Assembly: GCA_900770225.1 (NCBI GenBank)
Contig: CAAGJU010000160.1
Coordinates: forward strand, 1 to 27,412
Direction of reading: 5' to 3'
Length of the DNA stretch: 27,412 bases
From: Lachnospiraceae bacterium
GTDB lineage: Bacteria; Bacillota; Clostridia; Lachnospirales; Lachnospiraceae
The first letter of the stretch is position 1. Each line of letters opens with the position of its first letter. Under the pieces are notes generated by a model that worked only from the letters and a program-made list of their open reading frames with translations, was not told where the DNA came from and did not search any database. Both the position numbers and the translations under genes were made by a program. Positions 14,061-22,911 of the stretch are shown in pieces.

Positions 14061-15569
14061 ATGAAAAGGAAAGTCGTTTCAGCAGTTCTTTGTGGGGCCA
14101 TGGCAGTCAGTATGCTGGCCGGCTGCGGCAGCAGCTCATCTTCATCATCGGCAGCGGCGGAGTCAGCTGCTTCAGCAGCTCCCGCAGCTTCATCGTCATC
14201 CGCTTCGGCAGAATCCACCCAGGAGGAGAGCTCCTCTTCCTCTGAGTCAGTAACTGCCACATCGGCAACAGAAGAAGTTGCATCCACATCAGCATCTTCT
14301 TCCAGCAGCGATAATGTTGTAGTAGAGGCAGTACCGAATAATGGGCAGTTCGATGGCGAGACACTCAGTATTCTCGTATCCGCAGGCTGGATGGATAACC
14401 GTTATGATGCGACGATCCAGAGATTTGAGGATACGTACGGCGTAACCGTAGATCTTCAGACGATCCCTGCAGATCAGTACAGTGATGTGCTTCAGTCTGA
14501 TCTGTCCAACGGACAGTGCCCTGATATCTTCTGGATTCAGTCCAACCCGTTTGCTATCGAGTCTCAGATCGTTGATCCTGAGAGCTACTGCATTGATTTC
14601 ACCGGTGCTGACTGGCAGAATGTTATGCCGAAAACCCGTCAGGCATCCTGCATTTACAATGACAAGCTCTATGGCCTGCAGATCTGGCATAACTCACCTG
14701 AGTACGTGATGGTTTACAACAAGACCCTGTTCAACGAACTGGGCATCAAGGAAGCTCCGACGACCTACGAAGAGTTTAAGGCGGACTGCAAGACCATCGC
14801 CGACGCAGGCATCACGCCGTGGTTCATGCCGGGCGCTGACGGCTGGCAGCATCAGCTGGCATTCTTCCAGATCGGCGGCGTTTATACCGAGGACAACCCG
14901 AATCTCTATGATGACCTGAATACCAACAAGGCTACGTTTGCTGACAACAAGAAGATGCTCGAAGTTCTCAACGAGTTCAAGGAACTCTCCGATGCAGGAT
15001 ATTTCGGTGAGGACTGGATCGGCACGGATTCCAGCAACCTGGTCAATGAATTCGGCGACCGCACCTGTGCAATGGCTATGGCTAACTCCTCCTTCATCAA
15101 ACAGATCCAGGATGAGACCGGTACCTCCGATGAGTTCGGCATGTTCCTGATCCCGCTCGGCGACAACACCTGGTATCCGACCAACCCGGCCGGCCCTACG
15201 ATGTTCGGTTACAGCGGCGCACAGGATCCTGATCTCGTAAAGGCATTCTTCCAGTTTGTATGCACACCGGAAAGTCTGCAGGAGATCCTTGACAATTCAC
15301 CGTCCTACACCAACCTTGACGTGAATGTGGATATCGAACAGCACTGGCTGCCGGAAGAGGAAGAATTCATGAAGTCCGTTGATCCTGACAAGATGGGCGT
15401 TTCGGTTCTTCAGACAGGCACGAAGTACACCAACGACTACTGGATGCAGTTCGGCGAGGATATGATCTCCTTCTGCCAGGGCTCCATGGAAGCAAACGAT
15501 GTCCTGAAGAATATGGACAGCAACCGTGCTGAGGCGGCTGCCACAGCGGGCGATTCTAACTGGCAGTAA
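14061..15569 (+). CDS. ABC sugar transporter substrate-binding lipoprotein
   Basis: This 502-residue family 1 solute-binding protein has a lipoprotein signal peptide with lipobox LAGC (lipidated C22). A Ser/Ala/Glu-rich linker follows (about residues 24-85), probably a tether from the membrane. The mature domain carries typical binding-protein motifs: YDATIQRFEDTYGVTVDLQ, SDLSNGQCPDIFW, YNKTLFNELGIKEAPTTYEEF and GAQDPDLVKAFFQFVCTPE. AAGGAGG lies directly upstream of the ATG at 14061. It captures a saccharide outside the cell and delivers it to the two downstream permeases. Hairpins between it and the permeases suggest it is made in excess. The substrate cannot be read from the sequence. Confidence 0.93.
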   Translation: MKRKVVSAVLCGAMAVSMLAGCGSSSSSSSAAAESAASAAPAASSSSASAESTQEESSSSSESVTATSATEEVASTSASSSSSDNVVVEAVPNNGQFDGETLSILVSAGWMDNRYDATIQRFEDTYGVTVDLQTIPADQYSDVLQSDLSNGQCPDIFWIQSNPFAIESQIVDPESYCIDFTGADWQNVMPKTRQASCIYNDKLYGLQIWHNSPEYVMVYNKTLFNELGIKEAPTTYEEFKADCKTIADAGITPWFMPGADGWQHQLAFFQIGGVYTEDNPNLYDDLNTNKATFADNKKMLEVLNEFKELSDAGYFGEDWIGTDSSNLVNEFGDRTCAMAMANSSFIKQIQDETGTSDEFGMFLIPLGDNTWYPTNPAGPTMFGYSGAQDPDLVKAFFQFVCTPESLQEILDNSPSYTNLDVNVDIEQHWLPEEEEFMKSVDPDKMGVSVLQTGTKYTNDYWMQFGEDMISFCQGSMEANDVLKNMDSNRAEAAATAGDSNWQ

Positions 15570-15949
15570 TGCCGACAGGATATGAAAACTGTCTCTCTGA
15601 TGCACTGCAGCATCAGCGTCTGGAACAATTTGAAACCACAATATGAAACATAGATTCTGCATGACGCAGAGATGCGTACAGGATCTGAATGAATGACATG
15701 AGGACGGGGCATGGGGCTGCAACAGCTGCGGCCCGCATGCCCCGCCCTGTTTCTGTAACTGCTGTTATGTAGAAAACCTTTCGTATCCTGAAATTGAGCT
15801 GCAGCCACAGGGTGGTCAGTCTGATGACGGATGCACATGGGATTATACAGATATGCATCTCCCTGATGAAGGTAACAAAGCGGTGCCGTGATGATCGCAG
15901 GCTTCTGCCGGACCGGTCACAGGGATGACGATGGCGAAGGAGGAATATC
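15570..15949. other. 380-bp gap between lipoprotein and permease genes
   Basis: It holds a small hairpin (15597-15616, CTGATGC/GCATCAG) and a strong GC-rich hairpin (15702-15748). I see nothing further that is structured or coding until the ribosome-binding site AAGGAGG of the permease. Confidence 0.6.
15702..15755 (+). terminator. GC-rich intra-operon hairpin, probable partial terminator
   Basis: GGGGCATG (15706-15713) pairs with CATGCCCC (15736-15743). The stem is extended by flanking GG/CC, and a second GC stem is nested inside. TGTTTCTG follows, a poor U-tract, so partial termination is likelier than full. This would give more lipoprotein than permease. Confidence 0.6.
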
Positions 15950-16834
15950 GTGAATAAGAAGAAGGTATATCCGTGGTGGTTCGTAGCCATTCCTCTGATC
16001 CTCTATATACTTTTCTTCCTGCTGCCGTCTGTGCTCGGTGTGTTTTATTCCTTTACGGACTGGAGCAGAATGACGCCGAAGAACGGACTGCACTTCGTGG
16101 GTCTGAAAAATTACAGTGAGATCTTCAGTGGTAAAAGCCAGTATGCGAATGGTATCCTGAACACGCTGAAATTTACGATCATTTCTAATATCGTGAAGAT
16201 CATTCCGGCGCTGTTCCTGGCGATTCTCCTGCAGGAGGGCGTGAGAGGGAAAAACTTTTACCGGACAGTATTTTACCTTCCGTCCATTCTTCCCTTTGTC
16301 GTCATCGGATTGATTTTTACTTCGGTGCTCAATTACAGCAACGGCCTTTTAAACAATACGCTGGAATTCCTGCATATGGGTTTTGCCAGACAGAAGTGGC
16401 TGTCCGACCTGAACGTGGTGTGGAAATCCGTATACATGGTCGATGCCTGGAGAGGAATCGGCTACGTTATGACAATCTTCATCGCTGGCCTGAATGCGAT
16501 TCCGAAGGAATATTACGAAGCGGCGAGGATCGACGGTGCGAATTTCTGGCAGAGGCTGCGCTATGTGACACTGCCGATGATGCGCGGCGCGATCATGATC
16601 AATGTCGTATTTGGTGTGACCTACGGACTCAAGGTATTCGATATCATCTACGTGCTCACAAACGGCGGCCCCGGCCATGCGACCGAAGTTATCACGACGT
16701 ATGTATATGAGCTGTACGGCAGCGGAAAATACGGTGTTTCGACCGCACTTTCGTCTCTGCTGCTCGCCGTGTCAGCGGTTGTCGGTTTCCTGATCGTTAA
16801 GCAGATGAGAACAAAGGAGGAGGATGCAGCATGA
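15950..16834 (+). CDS. ABC sugar permease (MalF/UgpA type)
   Basis: This 294-residue inner-membrane component begins with a GTG, with AAGGAGGAATATC upstream. Six hydrophobic segments are visible, the first being WWFVAIPLILYILFFLLPSV. The EAA-type loop that contacts the ATPase reads YYEAARIDGANFWQRLRYVTLPM, a near-consensus sugar-permease motif. The C-terminus has TNGGPGHATEVITTYVYE. It forms the transmembrane channel with the next gene product, whose ATG overlaps its stop by four bases. No ATPase gene is in the window, so a shared MsmK-type ATPase encoded elsewhere is probable. Confidence 0.94.
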   Translation: MNKKKVYPWWFVAIPLILYILFFLLPSVLGVFYSFTDWSRMTPKNGLHFVGLKNYSEIFSGKSQYANGILNTLKFTIISNIVKIIPALFLAILLQEGVRGKNFYRTVFYLPSILPFVVIGLIFTSVLNYSNGLLNNTLEFLHMGFARQKWLSDLNVVWKSVYMVDAWRGIGYVMTIFIAGLNAIPKEYYEAARIDGANFWQRLRYVTLPMMRGAIMINVVFGVTYGLKVFDIIYVLTNGGPGHATEVITTYVYELYGSGKYGVSTALSSLLLAVSAVVGFLIVKQMRTKEEDAA

Positions 16835-17658
16835 AAAGAAAAAAAATAAAGCCGTCCTCGATCATTAAGCAGATCGTATGTATTTTGCTTACCCTGATCG
16901 TTCTTGTGCCCTGCTATATGGTCGTGATCAACTCCTTTAAGACGAGAAGCGAATCGGCCAGGATGAACCTGAACTTCCCGGATGTATGGCAGTTCTCCAA
17001 CTACCTGGATGTCATTCAGAAAGCTAATCTCCTGAAGGGACTGCTGAACTCCCTGCTTTACGCGGGTGTGGCCACGCTGCTGGGCGTTGTGCTCTGCGCG
17101 ATGGCATCGTTCGTACTCTCCAGAAACCGCACAAAAATCAATAACTTCATCTATTATTTTATTATCTGCGGTCTGTTTTTCCCTGTGAACTACGTAACGC
17201 TCGTCCGTGTGTTCCAGTGGTTCCATCTCACGAATACCAGACTCGGCATTATCGTCGTCTATACAGCCATGATGATTCCGTTCTGTGTATTTACCATTTA
17301 CAGTTTCGTGGAGACGGTTCCGAAGTCAATGGATGAGGCGGCAATTCTGGACGGCGCGAGTCCGCTGCAGATGTTTTTCATGGTCATCGCTCCGATGATG
17401 AAGCCGACGCTCGTGACATGCTTCATTCTGGAGTTCATGGGCGTGTGGAATGACTTCATGACACCTCTTTACCTGTCCACGAAGAGTAACCTCTTCCCGG
17501 TGACAATGTCCGTGTACCAGTTCTTCGGGCGGAACACGAGCTACTGGAACATGATCTTCGCGGATATCGTAATGACGGTCATCCCTGTGCTGATCATCTA
17601 CGCGGCCGGACAGAAGTATCTGGTTTCCGGTACCAATGCAGGTGCAGTGAAGGGCTGA
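16831..17658 (+). CDS. ABC sugar permease (MalG/UgpE type)
   Basis: This 275-residue permease has about six membrane helices, an N-terminal basic stretch (MKRKKIKPSS) and the EAA-loop DEAAILDGASPLQMFFMVIAPMM. The motif LEFMGVWNDFMTPLYLS near the C-terminus is typical of carbohydrate importers. It overlaps the upstream permease by ATGA and is translationally coupled to it, with GGAGGA just before. A hairpin follows 11 bp after the stop and probably reduces read-through into the GH31 gene. Confidence 0.94.
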   Translation: MKRKKIKPSSIIKQIVCILLTLIVLVPCYMVVINSFKTRSESARMNLNFPDVWQFSNYLDVIQKANLLKGLLNSLLYAGVATLLGVVLCAMASFVLSRNRTKINNFIYYFIICGLFFPVNYVTLVRVFQWFHLTNTRLGIIVVYTAMMIPFCVFTIYSFVETVPKSMDEAAILDGASPLQMFFMVIAPMMKPTLVTCFILEFMGVWNDFMTPLYLSTKSNLFPVTMSVYQFFGRNTSYWNMIFADIVMTVIPVLIIYAAGQKYLVSGTNAGAVKG

Positions 17659-17669
17659 TATGCACATGC

Positions 17670-17710
17670 AGGCGGGGACAGCAGTCGCTGTCTCCGCCTG
17701 TTGTTGTATC
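17670..17710 (+). terminator. Hairpin between permease and GH31 genes
   Basis: AGGCGGGGACAGC (17670-17682) pairs with GCTGTCTCCGCCT (17687-17699), 13 bp with one G-U and a 4-nt loop. GTTGTTGTATC follows, moderately T-rich. It is a terminator or attenuator. Confidence 0.65.
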
Positions 17711-17711
17711 A

Positions 17712-17743
17712 GGATTGCGGGCGTGCGAAGCACAGAGCAATCC
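17712..17743. repeat. GAA-loop palindrome with GGATTGC/GCAATCC outer arms
   Basis: Outer arms are 17712-17718 and 17737-17743. The inner hairpin is GTGC-GAA-GCAC (17723-17733). The inner core GGGCRTGCGAAGCAY also occurs at 27329-27344 with entirely different outer arms. Confidence 0.65.
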
Positions 17744-17795
17744 GTAGCTTATACATTTCTGTGGCATCAATTTTTATAACAGGAGCGGTTTGCAG

Positions 17796-20330
17796 ATGAC
17801 GATTTTAAAATATGATATATCCACCGACGGCACAGAAGTCCGTCTGTCCACAGATGAGGGTGTACTCAGAATCTGCGGTGTCAGTGACGGCGTGATGCGC
17901 TGTGTATACTCACAGCGGGAAGAAACAAATGATGCATCGCCCATCGGCGTCATGCGGACGCAGGTACCGCTGTCGATGGAGGATGCGGAAGACAGTGTAG
18001 AAATCAGTACGGAAGAGCTGACACTCCGCATTGACCGGAATGATGGCCATTTTGTCTGGATGCGCCGGAAGGACGGAAAGGTGCTCCTGACAGAAGGTGA
18101 GAAGGAACTGACGGAGATCCCGTACATGGTCTGGACGACGGGCGGCGAAGCGCCGAAGGTGCGGCATGTGAAGACGGTTGATGGTGAACGGAATTTCATC
18201 GACAATCTCCATGCCGTGGAAGACCATCGTGCGTACAGCGCCAAGCTCTCCTTTTGCTTTGCGCCCGGTGAGCGGATCCACGGCCTGGGTCAGGGAGAAG
18301 AGGGAATCTACGACTATCGCGGTCACGTGCAGTACCTTTATCAGCACAATATGCGCATCCCCGTTCCATTTTTCATGTCGGATGCCGGCTATGCGGTCCT
18401 CGTCGACTGCGGCTCTCTCATGACCTGGAATGACGATGAGCGGGGCTCCTATCTCTGGTGCGATACCGTGGAGCAGCTGGACTACTATTTCTGCGCTTCG
18501 GATACGGCGGCCGGCCTGGTGGATGACTTCCGCCGTCTGACAGGACGAGCGGCGATGCTGCCGAAGTGGGCCTTCGGCTATGTCCAGTCGAAGGAAAAAT
18601 ATACGTCGCAGAAGGAACTCGTGCAGACGGCAGCGGAATACCGTAAGCGCGGCGTCGGACTGGACTGCGTCGTGCAGGACTGGAAGACCTGGCCGGGAGA
18701 TGACTGGGGCTGCAAAACGTTGGACAGTGAGCGCTATCCGGATATGAAAGACGCATCACGCCGTCTGCATGACATGCATGTGCATTCCATGGTCTCCGTA
18801 TGGCCGAATATGAATTCCGGCACACGGGATTATGAAGAGATGATGGCTGCCGGCCATATGCTGAATGATCTCGCGACATACGATGCTTTCAGTGCGGAGG
18901 CAAGGGAGCTCTACTGGAAACAGTGCGAGCGGGAGCTGTTCTCCGGCGGTTTTGATTCCTGGTGGTGTGATTCCACGGAGCCTTTTTCCGGCCCGGACTG
19001 GAACGGCGCGCATCGCCGTGAGCCCTGGGAGAGATTCCGGCTTGTCGGAGAGGAACACAAGAAGTTCCTCGGTGCAGACCGGGCCAATCTCTACGCTGTC
19101 GCACACGCCAAGGGCATTTTTGAAAATCAGAGAAAGGCGGCACCGGACAAGCGGGTGCTGAACCTGACGCGCTCCGGGTATGCCGGCAGCCAGAAATATG
19201 GCACGATGCTCTGGTCCGGTGATATCTCCGCGCGCTGGGATGTCATGAAGGCGCAGATCGCCGAGGGGCTGAACATGGCGATGAGCGGCATGCCGTACTG
19301 GACGCTGGATATCGGCGGCTTCTTCGTCGTACATAAAAATTGGAAACACAGAGGCTGCGACTGTGCGAACGATCCGTCCATGAAATGGTTCTGGCACGGT
19401 GATTACGAGGAAGGCGTCGACGATCCGGCGTACCGCGAGCTGTACACGAGATGGTTTGAGTTCGGCTCGTTCCTTCCGATGTTCCGCTCACACGGCACCG
19501 ATACGCCGCGCGAGATCTGGCAGTTCGGTGAAAAAGGAACGATGTTCTATGATGCCCTTGCGGAGACAATCCGGAATCGCTACTGCCTGATGCCGTATAT
19601 CTATTCGATGGCGGGTCAGGTCGTGCAGCAGAACGACACCATGATGCGGAGCCTGCTCTTTGATTTCCCGGAAGATCCGAAAGCGGCTGCGTGCGGGACA
19701 GAGTACATGTTCGGTCACAGCCTGCTCATCTGTCCGGTGACGGAGCCGATGTACTACGATATCGGCGGAAAAAAGCTCGACCGGCCGCATACCTGGAAGG
19801 TATATCTTCCGACCACAGCACAGGCAGTCGATGCGTCGGCAGGTGCTGTGTCAGCAGATAAAGCTGATGGCCGCAGGACTTCACTGCATGCAGGAGAAAT
19901 AACCGGCTGGTACGATTATTACACCGGCGAATATTATCCGGGCGGGCAGGAGATCACGGTGGATGCGCCGATCGGGCATATCCCGGTATTCGTGCGGGAG
20001 GGCAGTATCCTTCCGATGGAAGAAGAACTGACATATGCCGAAGAAAAGGCAGACGCTCCGCTTCATCTGCGGCTGTATCCTTATCACGGCAGTATTTCTT
20101 CGCCGATGCATTTCCTGTGGTATGAAGATGCCGGCGATGACTATGGCTATGAAAAGGGCGTCTTCAACCAGATCGACATGGCATATGATCAGCAGCAGCG
20201 CGTTCTGTCCATCGGCCGGTCAGCACATACATTTGACGGCGGTCTGGCAGGACGGGATATCGTGGTGTCCGACGGCGAGACGACCGCAAAACTGCATTAC
20301 GACGGCAGAGAGATGCGCATGAACATATGA
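17796..20330 (+). CDS. Glycoside hydrolase family 31 enzyme
   Basis: In this 844-residue GH31 protein, an N-terminal beta-sandwich is followed by the catalytic barrel, beginning near AMLPKWAFGYVQSKEKY. The nucleophile is probably D392 in WWCDSTEP, and the acid/base is D476 in LWSGDISARWD. Other family motifs are MSGMPYWTLDIGGFF and PMFRSHGTDTPREIW. C-terminal beta domains follow. There is no signal peptide, so it acts in the cytoplasm on imported oligosaccharide. GH31 members include alpha-glucosidases, alpha-xylosidases, sulfoquinovosidases and others; the specificity is not evident here. I choose the ATG at 17796 because AGGAG lies 10 bp upstream; an in-frame TTG lies at 17790. It follows the importer genes and ends at a good terminator. 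Confidence 0.93.
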   Translation: MTILKYDISTDGTEVRLSTDEGVLRICGVSDGVMRCVYSQREETNDASPIGVMRTQVPLSMEDAEDSVEISTEELTLRIDRNDGHFVWMRRKDGKVLLTEGEKELTEIPYMVWTTGGEAPKVRHVKTVDGERNFIDNLHAVEDHRAYSAKLSFCFAPGERIHGLGQGEEGIYDYRGHVQYLYQHNMRIPVPFFMSDAGYAVLVDCGSLMTWNDDERGSYLWCDTVEQLDYYFCASDTAAGLVDDFRRLTGRAAMLPKWAFGYVQSKEKYTSQKELVQTAAEYRKRGVGLDCVVQDWKTWPGDDWGCKTLDSERYPDMKDASRRLHDMHVHSMVSVWPNMNSGTRDYEEMMAAGHMLNDLATYDAFSAEARELYWKQCERELFSGGFDSWWCDSTEPFSGPDWNGAHRREPWERFRLVGEEHKKFLGADRANLYAVAHAKGIFENQRKAAPDKRVLNLTRSGYAGSQKYGTMLWSGDISARWDVMKAQIAEGLNMAMSGMPYWTLDIGGFFVVHKNWKHRGCDCANDPSMKWFWHGDYEEGVDDPAYRELYTRWFEFGSFLPMFRSHGTDTPREIWQFGEKGTMFYDALAETIRNRYCLMPYIYSMAGQVVQQNDTMMRSLLFDFPEDPKAAACGTEYMFGHSLLICPVTEPMYYDIGGKKLDRPHTWKVYLPTTAQAVDASAGAVSADKADGRRTSLHAGEITGWYDYYTGEYYPGGQEITVDAPIGHIPVFVREGSILPMEEELTYAEEKADAPLHLRLYPYHGSISSPMHFLWYEDAGDDYGYEKGVFNQIDMAYDQQQRVLSIGRSAHTFDGGLAGRDIVVSDGETTAKLHYDGREMRMNI

Positions 20331-20360
20331 CAATTGGAGGATTTCGTTGTGGTCACTGCA

Positions 20361-20397
20361 GAGGACCGGGCCTGTATAAGGCTCCGGCCCTCTTTTT
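20361..20397 (+). terminator. Intrinsic terminator after the GH31 gene
   Basis: GAGGACCGGGCC (20361-20372) pairs imperfectly with GGCTCCGGCCCTC (20380-20392) and is followed by TTTTT. It closes the carbohydrate region. Confidence 0.8.
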
Positions 20398-20445
20398 GCG
20401 TGAGAAGTGAGCCGGTCGCTGCGGAAGCTTTTTTCAACGAAAATG

Positions 20446-20528
20446 TTTACATTGCGTTAACACACTGATACTTTTGGAGTTAACAGAGAAAACTTTACAA
20501 TGAATTTACATAGAGTAAGATGTTAACA
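20446..20528 (+). promoter_or_regulatory. Cluster of six PhoP-box-like TTWACA hexamers
   Basis: TTTACA or TTAACA occurs at 20446, 20457, 20480, 20494, 20505 and 20523, all on the plus strand within 83 bp. Two pairs (20446/20457 and 20494/20505) have exactly 11-bp spacing. B. subtilis PhoP binds direct repeats of TT(A/C/T)ACA with about this spacing. The PhoP-like gene begins 66 bp downstream, which suggests autoregulation. Confidence 0.65.
20494..20521 (+). promoter_or_regulatory. Possible promoter of the PhoPR-like operon
   Basis: TTTACA (20494-20499) and TAAGAT (20516-20521) are 16 bp apart. The -35 hexamer is also one of the PhoP-box-like repeats. Confidence 0.4.
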
Positions 20529-20593
20529 AATGCCTCCGGACTTGAGGATAAAGCGAATCCGTGCGGAAACGTTACATTGAAAGAGGACAGGCC

Positions 20594-21430
20594 ATGGCTG
20601 AGAAAAATACGGACAAAGAGAAGACAGGACGTCAGGGAAAGAACGGAAAAGCAGTAAAAGCAGAAAAGACAGCAGGCAAAAAAGAAAAAGAATTCCATGA
20701 AGAGGAGAATCATCACGGAAAAGTCGGTGCAGCCGAGCTTCTCGGCCAGGAAACGCCGCTGATCTATATTCTGGAGGACGATGATAACATCCGAAAACTG
20801 GTAAGCTATGCGCTCGAGCGCGAAGGTTACGAGGTGAGCGGTTTCGGCGAGCCGAAGAGCTTTCACAAGGCGATGGACCAGCAGATACCGGCACTTGTAC
20901 TGCTGGACATCATGCTGCCGGAAGAAGACGGCCTTACCATATTGAAAAAGATCCGCAAGAACAGAGCAACAGAAAATCTTCCGGTCATCATGCTGACCGC
21001 GCGGGACAGTGAATACGACAAGGCGAACGGTCTGGATATGGGCGCTGATGATTATATATCGAAGCCATTCGGCATCGTTGAACTGACGTCGCGGCTGCGT
21101 GCGGTTCTCCGTCGGAGCCACAGACGGGAAGAAGAGAGCGAGATCTACGAGGTCGGGAAGCTGTATGTAGATCCGGGACGTCACATCATCCGCGCCGATG
21201 ACGAGGATGTAGAACTCTCCTATAAAGAATACTGTCTGCTGATCACGCTCCTGGAGGCAGAGGGAAGGGTCGTGCCGCGGGAAGAGCTGCTCAGCCGTGT
21301 ATGGGGTGAGTATTACGGGGAATCGAGAACACTTGATGTTCATATCCGGAAACTCCGTGTCAAACTCGGCGACAAGGCGGGCGGTTATATCAAGACGGTC
21401 AAGGGAATCGGCTATAAACTGGAAAAGTAA
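20594..21430 (+). CDS. OmpR/PhoB-type response regulator with long N-terminal extension
   Basis: In this 278-residue regulator, residues about 56-172 form the receiver domain (YILEDDDNIRKLVSYALEREGYEV, phosphoacceptor D105 in LVLLDIMLPEEDG, LTARDSEYD, DDYISKPFG). Residues about 185-278 form the winged helix (SYKEYCLLITLLEAEGRVVPREELLSRVWG, TLDVHIRKLRVKLGD, IKTVKGIGYKLEK). Usual family members have about 230 residues. The extra 50 N-terminal residues are Lys/Glu rich and low in complexity. I choose the ATG at 20594, after GAGGACAGGCC. The kinase gene follows after 27 bp. The TTWACA repeats upstream suggest a PhoP-like role in phosphate control. Confidence 0.9.
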   Translation: MAEKNTDKEKTGRQGKNGKAVKAEKTAGKKEKEFHEEENHHGKVGAAELLGQETPLIYILEDDDNIRKLVSYALEREGYEVSGFGEPKSFHKAMDQQIPALVLLDIMLPEEDGLTILKKIRKNRATENLPVIMLTARDSEYDKANGLDMGADDYISKPFGIVELTSRLRAVLRRSHRREEESEIYEVGKLYVDPGRHIIRADDEDVELSYKEYCLLITLLEAEGRVVPREELLSRVWGEYYGESRTLDVHIRKLRVKLGDKAGGYIKTVKGIGYKLEK

Positions 21431-21457
21431 TGTCGGAAAGAAAGGCGGTTCTCATTG

Positions 21458-22861
21458 ATGAGCCGGAAAATTTTTAAATCTACATTTGTGATATCTGTTA
21501 TCATCTGCCTTCTGACGATGGTGGTTACGGCTTTTGTGCTTTTTCAGTTTATGGAAGGGCGTTCCGAAGACGAGCTGAAGGAGACGGCAAATATGATCCG
21601 TCCCAGTGTGGAGGAGACAGGAGAATCCTACCTGAAAAAACTGGAGGATGTCGGAACAGATAAGAGGATTACCTGGATTGCCGGAGACGGAAAAGTGCTG
21701 TATGACAATCAGGCAAACGTCGACACCATGGAAAATCACAGCAACCGGGCAGAATTCCAGCAGGCACTGAAAAAAGGCAGCGGCAGCAGCGTCCGGCGTT
21801 CTGACACACTGATGATCGAGACCATATATTATGCCGAAAAACTCAGCGACGGCACAGTCCTTCGGGTGGCTATTGATCAGGATTCCATCTGGGCAGTATT
21901 TTCGGGACTGATCCGTCCGGCTGTCGTAATGTTTATGGTTATCGTTCTGCTGTCGATGTTTCTCTCGATGAAAGTATCGCAGAGCATTCTGCGGCCGCTG
22001 AACGAGATCGATCTGGATCATCCGGGAAACAGCGCCACGTACGAGGAACTGAAACCGCTGATCGATAAGATTCAGGCGCAGCAGAACGAGATCCGCGAGC
22101 AGCAGCGTACGGAGATGGAGCGGGCGGAAAAATACCGCCGGGAATACACGGCGAATGTATCCCATGAGCTGAAGACGCCGCTGACGTCCATTTCCGGCTT
22201 CGCCGAGCTGATGATGGACGGAAGTGTGCCGAAAAATATGGTGAAGGAATTTTCCCGTTCCATTTATGACGAGGCGAGCCGCCTGATCACACTGGTCAAT
22301 GATATCATCCGGCTGAGCCAGCTCGATGACGGATCCGTGACGTATGAATGGGAGACGGTGGATCTCAATGCTCTGGTGCAGGAGAATATCCACGTGCTGC
22401 AGAATGCTGCGGATAAAAAGGATGTTCTTCTCATGTCGGCGGGCGAAAAAGCGGAGATCCGCGGCGTCCGCCGGCTGCTGTCCGAGATGATTTATAATCT
22501 CGTGGACAATGCGATCAAGTACAACCGCGAAGGCGGGAAGGCCGTTGTGACGGTGAAAAAGAATCTGACAACGGGCGGCGTTGATCTGCAGGTGAGTGAT
22601 ACCGGTATCGGTATACCGGAGAAGGACGTCGAGCGTATTTTTGAACGGTTCTACCGTGTGGACAAGAGCCATTCGAAGGCGGTCGGCGGTACCGGCCTGG
22701 GACTCTCCATCGTGAAGCACTGCGCGGCGATTCACGGCGCGCAGATCGAGACGGAGAGCGAGGTCGGCAGGGGCACGAAGATCACGCTGCATTTCAGCGC
22801 ACAGAGCATGGGCGGATTGCCGCAACCGGAACATTGCGCGGATAAAAGAAAAATGCTATGA
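21458..22861 (+). CDS. PhoR-like sensor histidine kinase
   Basis: In this 467-residue kinase, TM1 lies at about residues 7-31, followed by an extracellular domain of about 120 residues and TM2 at about 150-172. The HisKA domain carries the phosphoacceptor H236 (NVSHELKTPLTSISGFAELM). HATPase motifs are MIYNLVDNAIKYN (N box), VSDTGIGIPEKD (G1), ERFYRVDKSHSK (F box) and GGTGLGLSIVKH (G2). This is the architecture of PhoR-type kinases. I choose the ATG at 21458, with AAAGGCGG upstream; an in-frame TTG lies one codon before. It is co-transcribed with the preceding response regulator. Confidence 0.92.
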   Translation: MSRKIFKSTFVISVIICLLTMVVTAFVLFQFMEGRSEDELKETANMIRPSVEETGESYLKKLEDVGTDKRITWIAGDGKVLYDNQANVDTMENHSNRAEFQQALKKGSGSSVRRSDTLMIETIYYAEKLSDGTVLRVAIDQDSIWAVFSGLIRPAVVMFMVIVLLSMFLSMKVSQSILRPLNEIDLDHPGNSATYEELKPLIDKIQAQQNEIREQQRTEMERAEKYRREYTANVSHELKTPLTSISGFAELMMDGSVPKNMVKEFSRSIYDEASRLITLVNDIIRLSQLDDGSVTYEWETVDLNALVQENIHVLQNAADKKDVLLMSAGEKAEIRGVRRLLSEMIYNLVDNAIKYNREGGKAVVTVKKNLTTGGVDLQVSDTGIGIPEKDVERIFERFYRVDKSHSKAVGGTGLGLSIVKHCAAIHGAQIETESEVGRGTKITLHFSAQSMGGLPQPEHCADKRKML

Positions 22862-22911
22862 TTACATATCAGGCAACGGTTGATCGTGCTTTGTATTTCC
22901 GGAGGAACGAT

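Noticed and set aside
17796..20330. Assignment of the GH31 enzyme as a sulfoquinovosidase
   Set aside because: I could not see the sulfonate-binding residues known for that subfamily, and no sulfosugar pathway genes are nearby.
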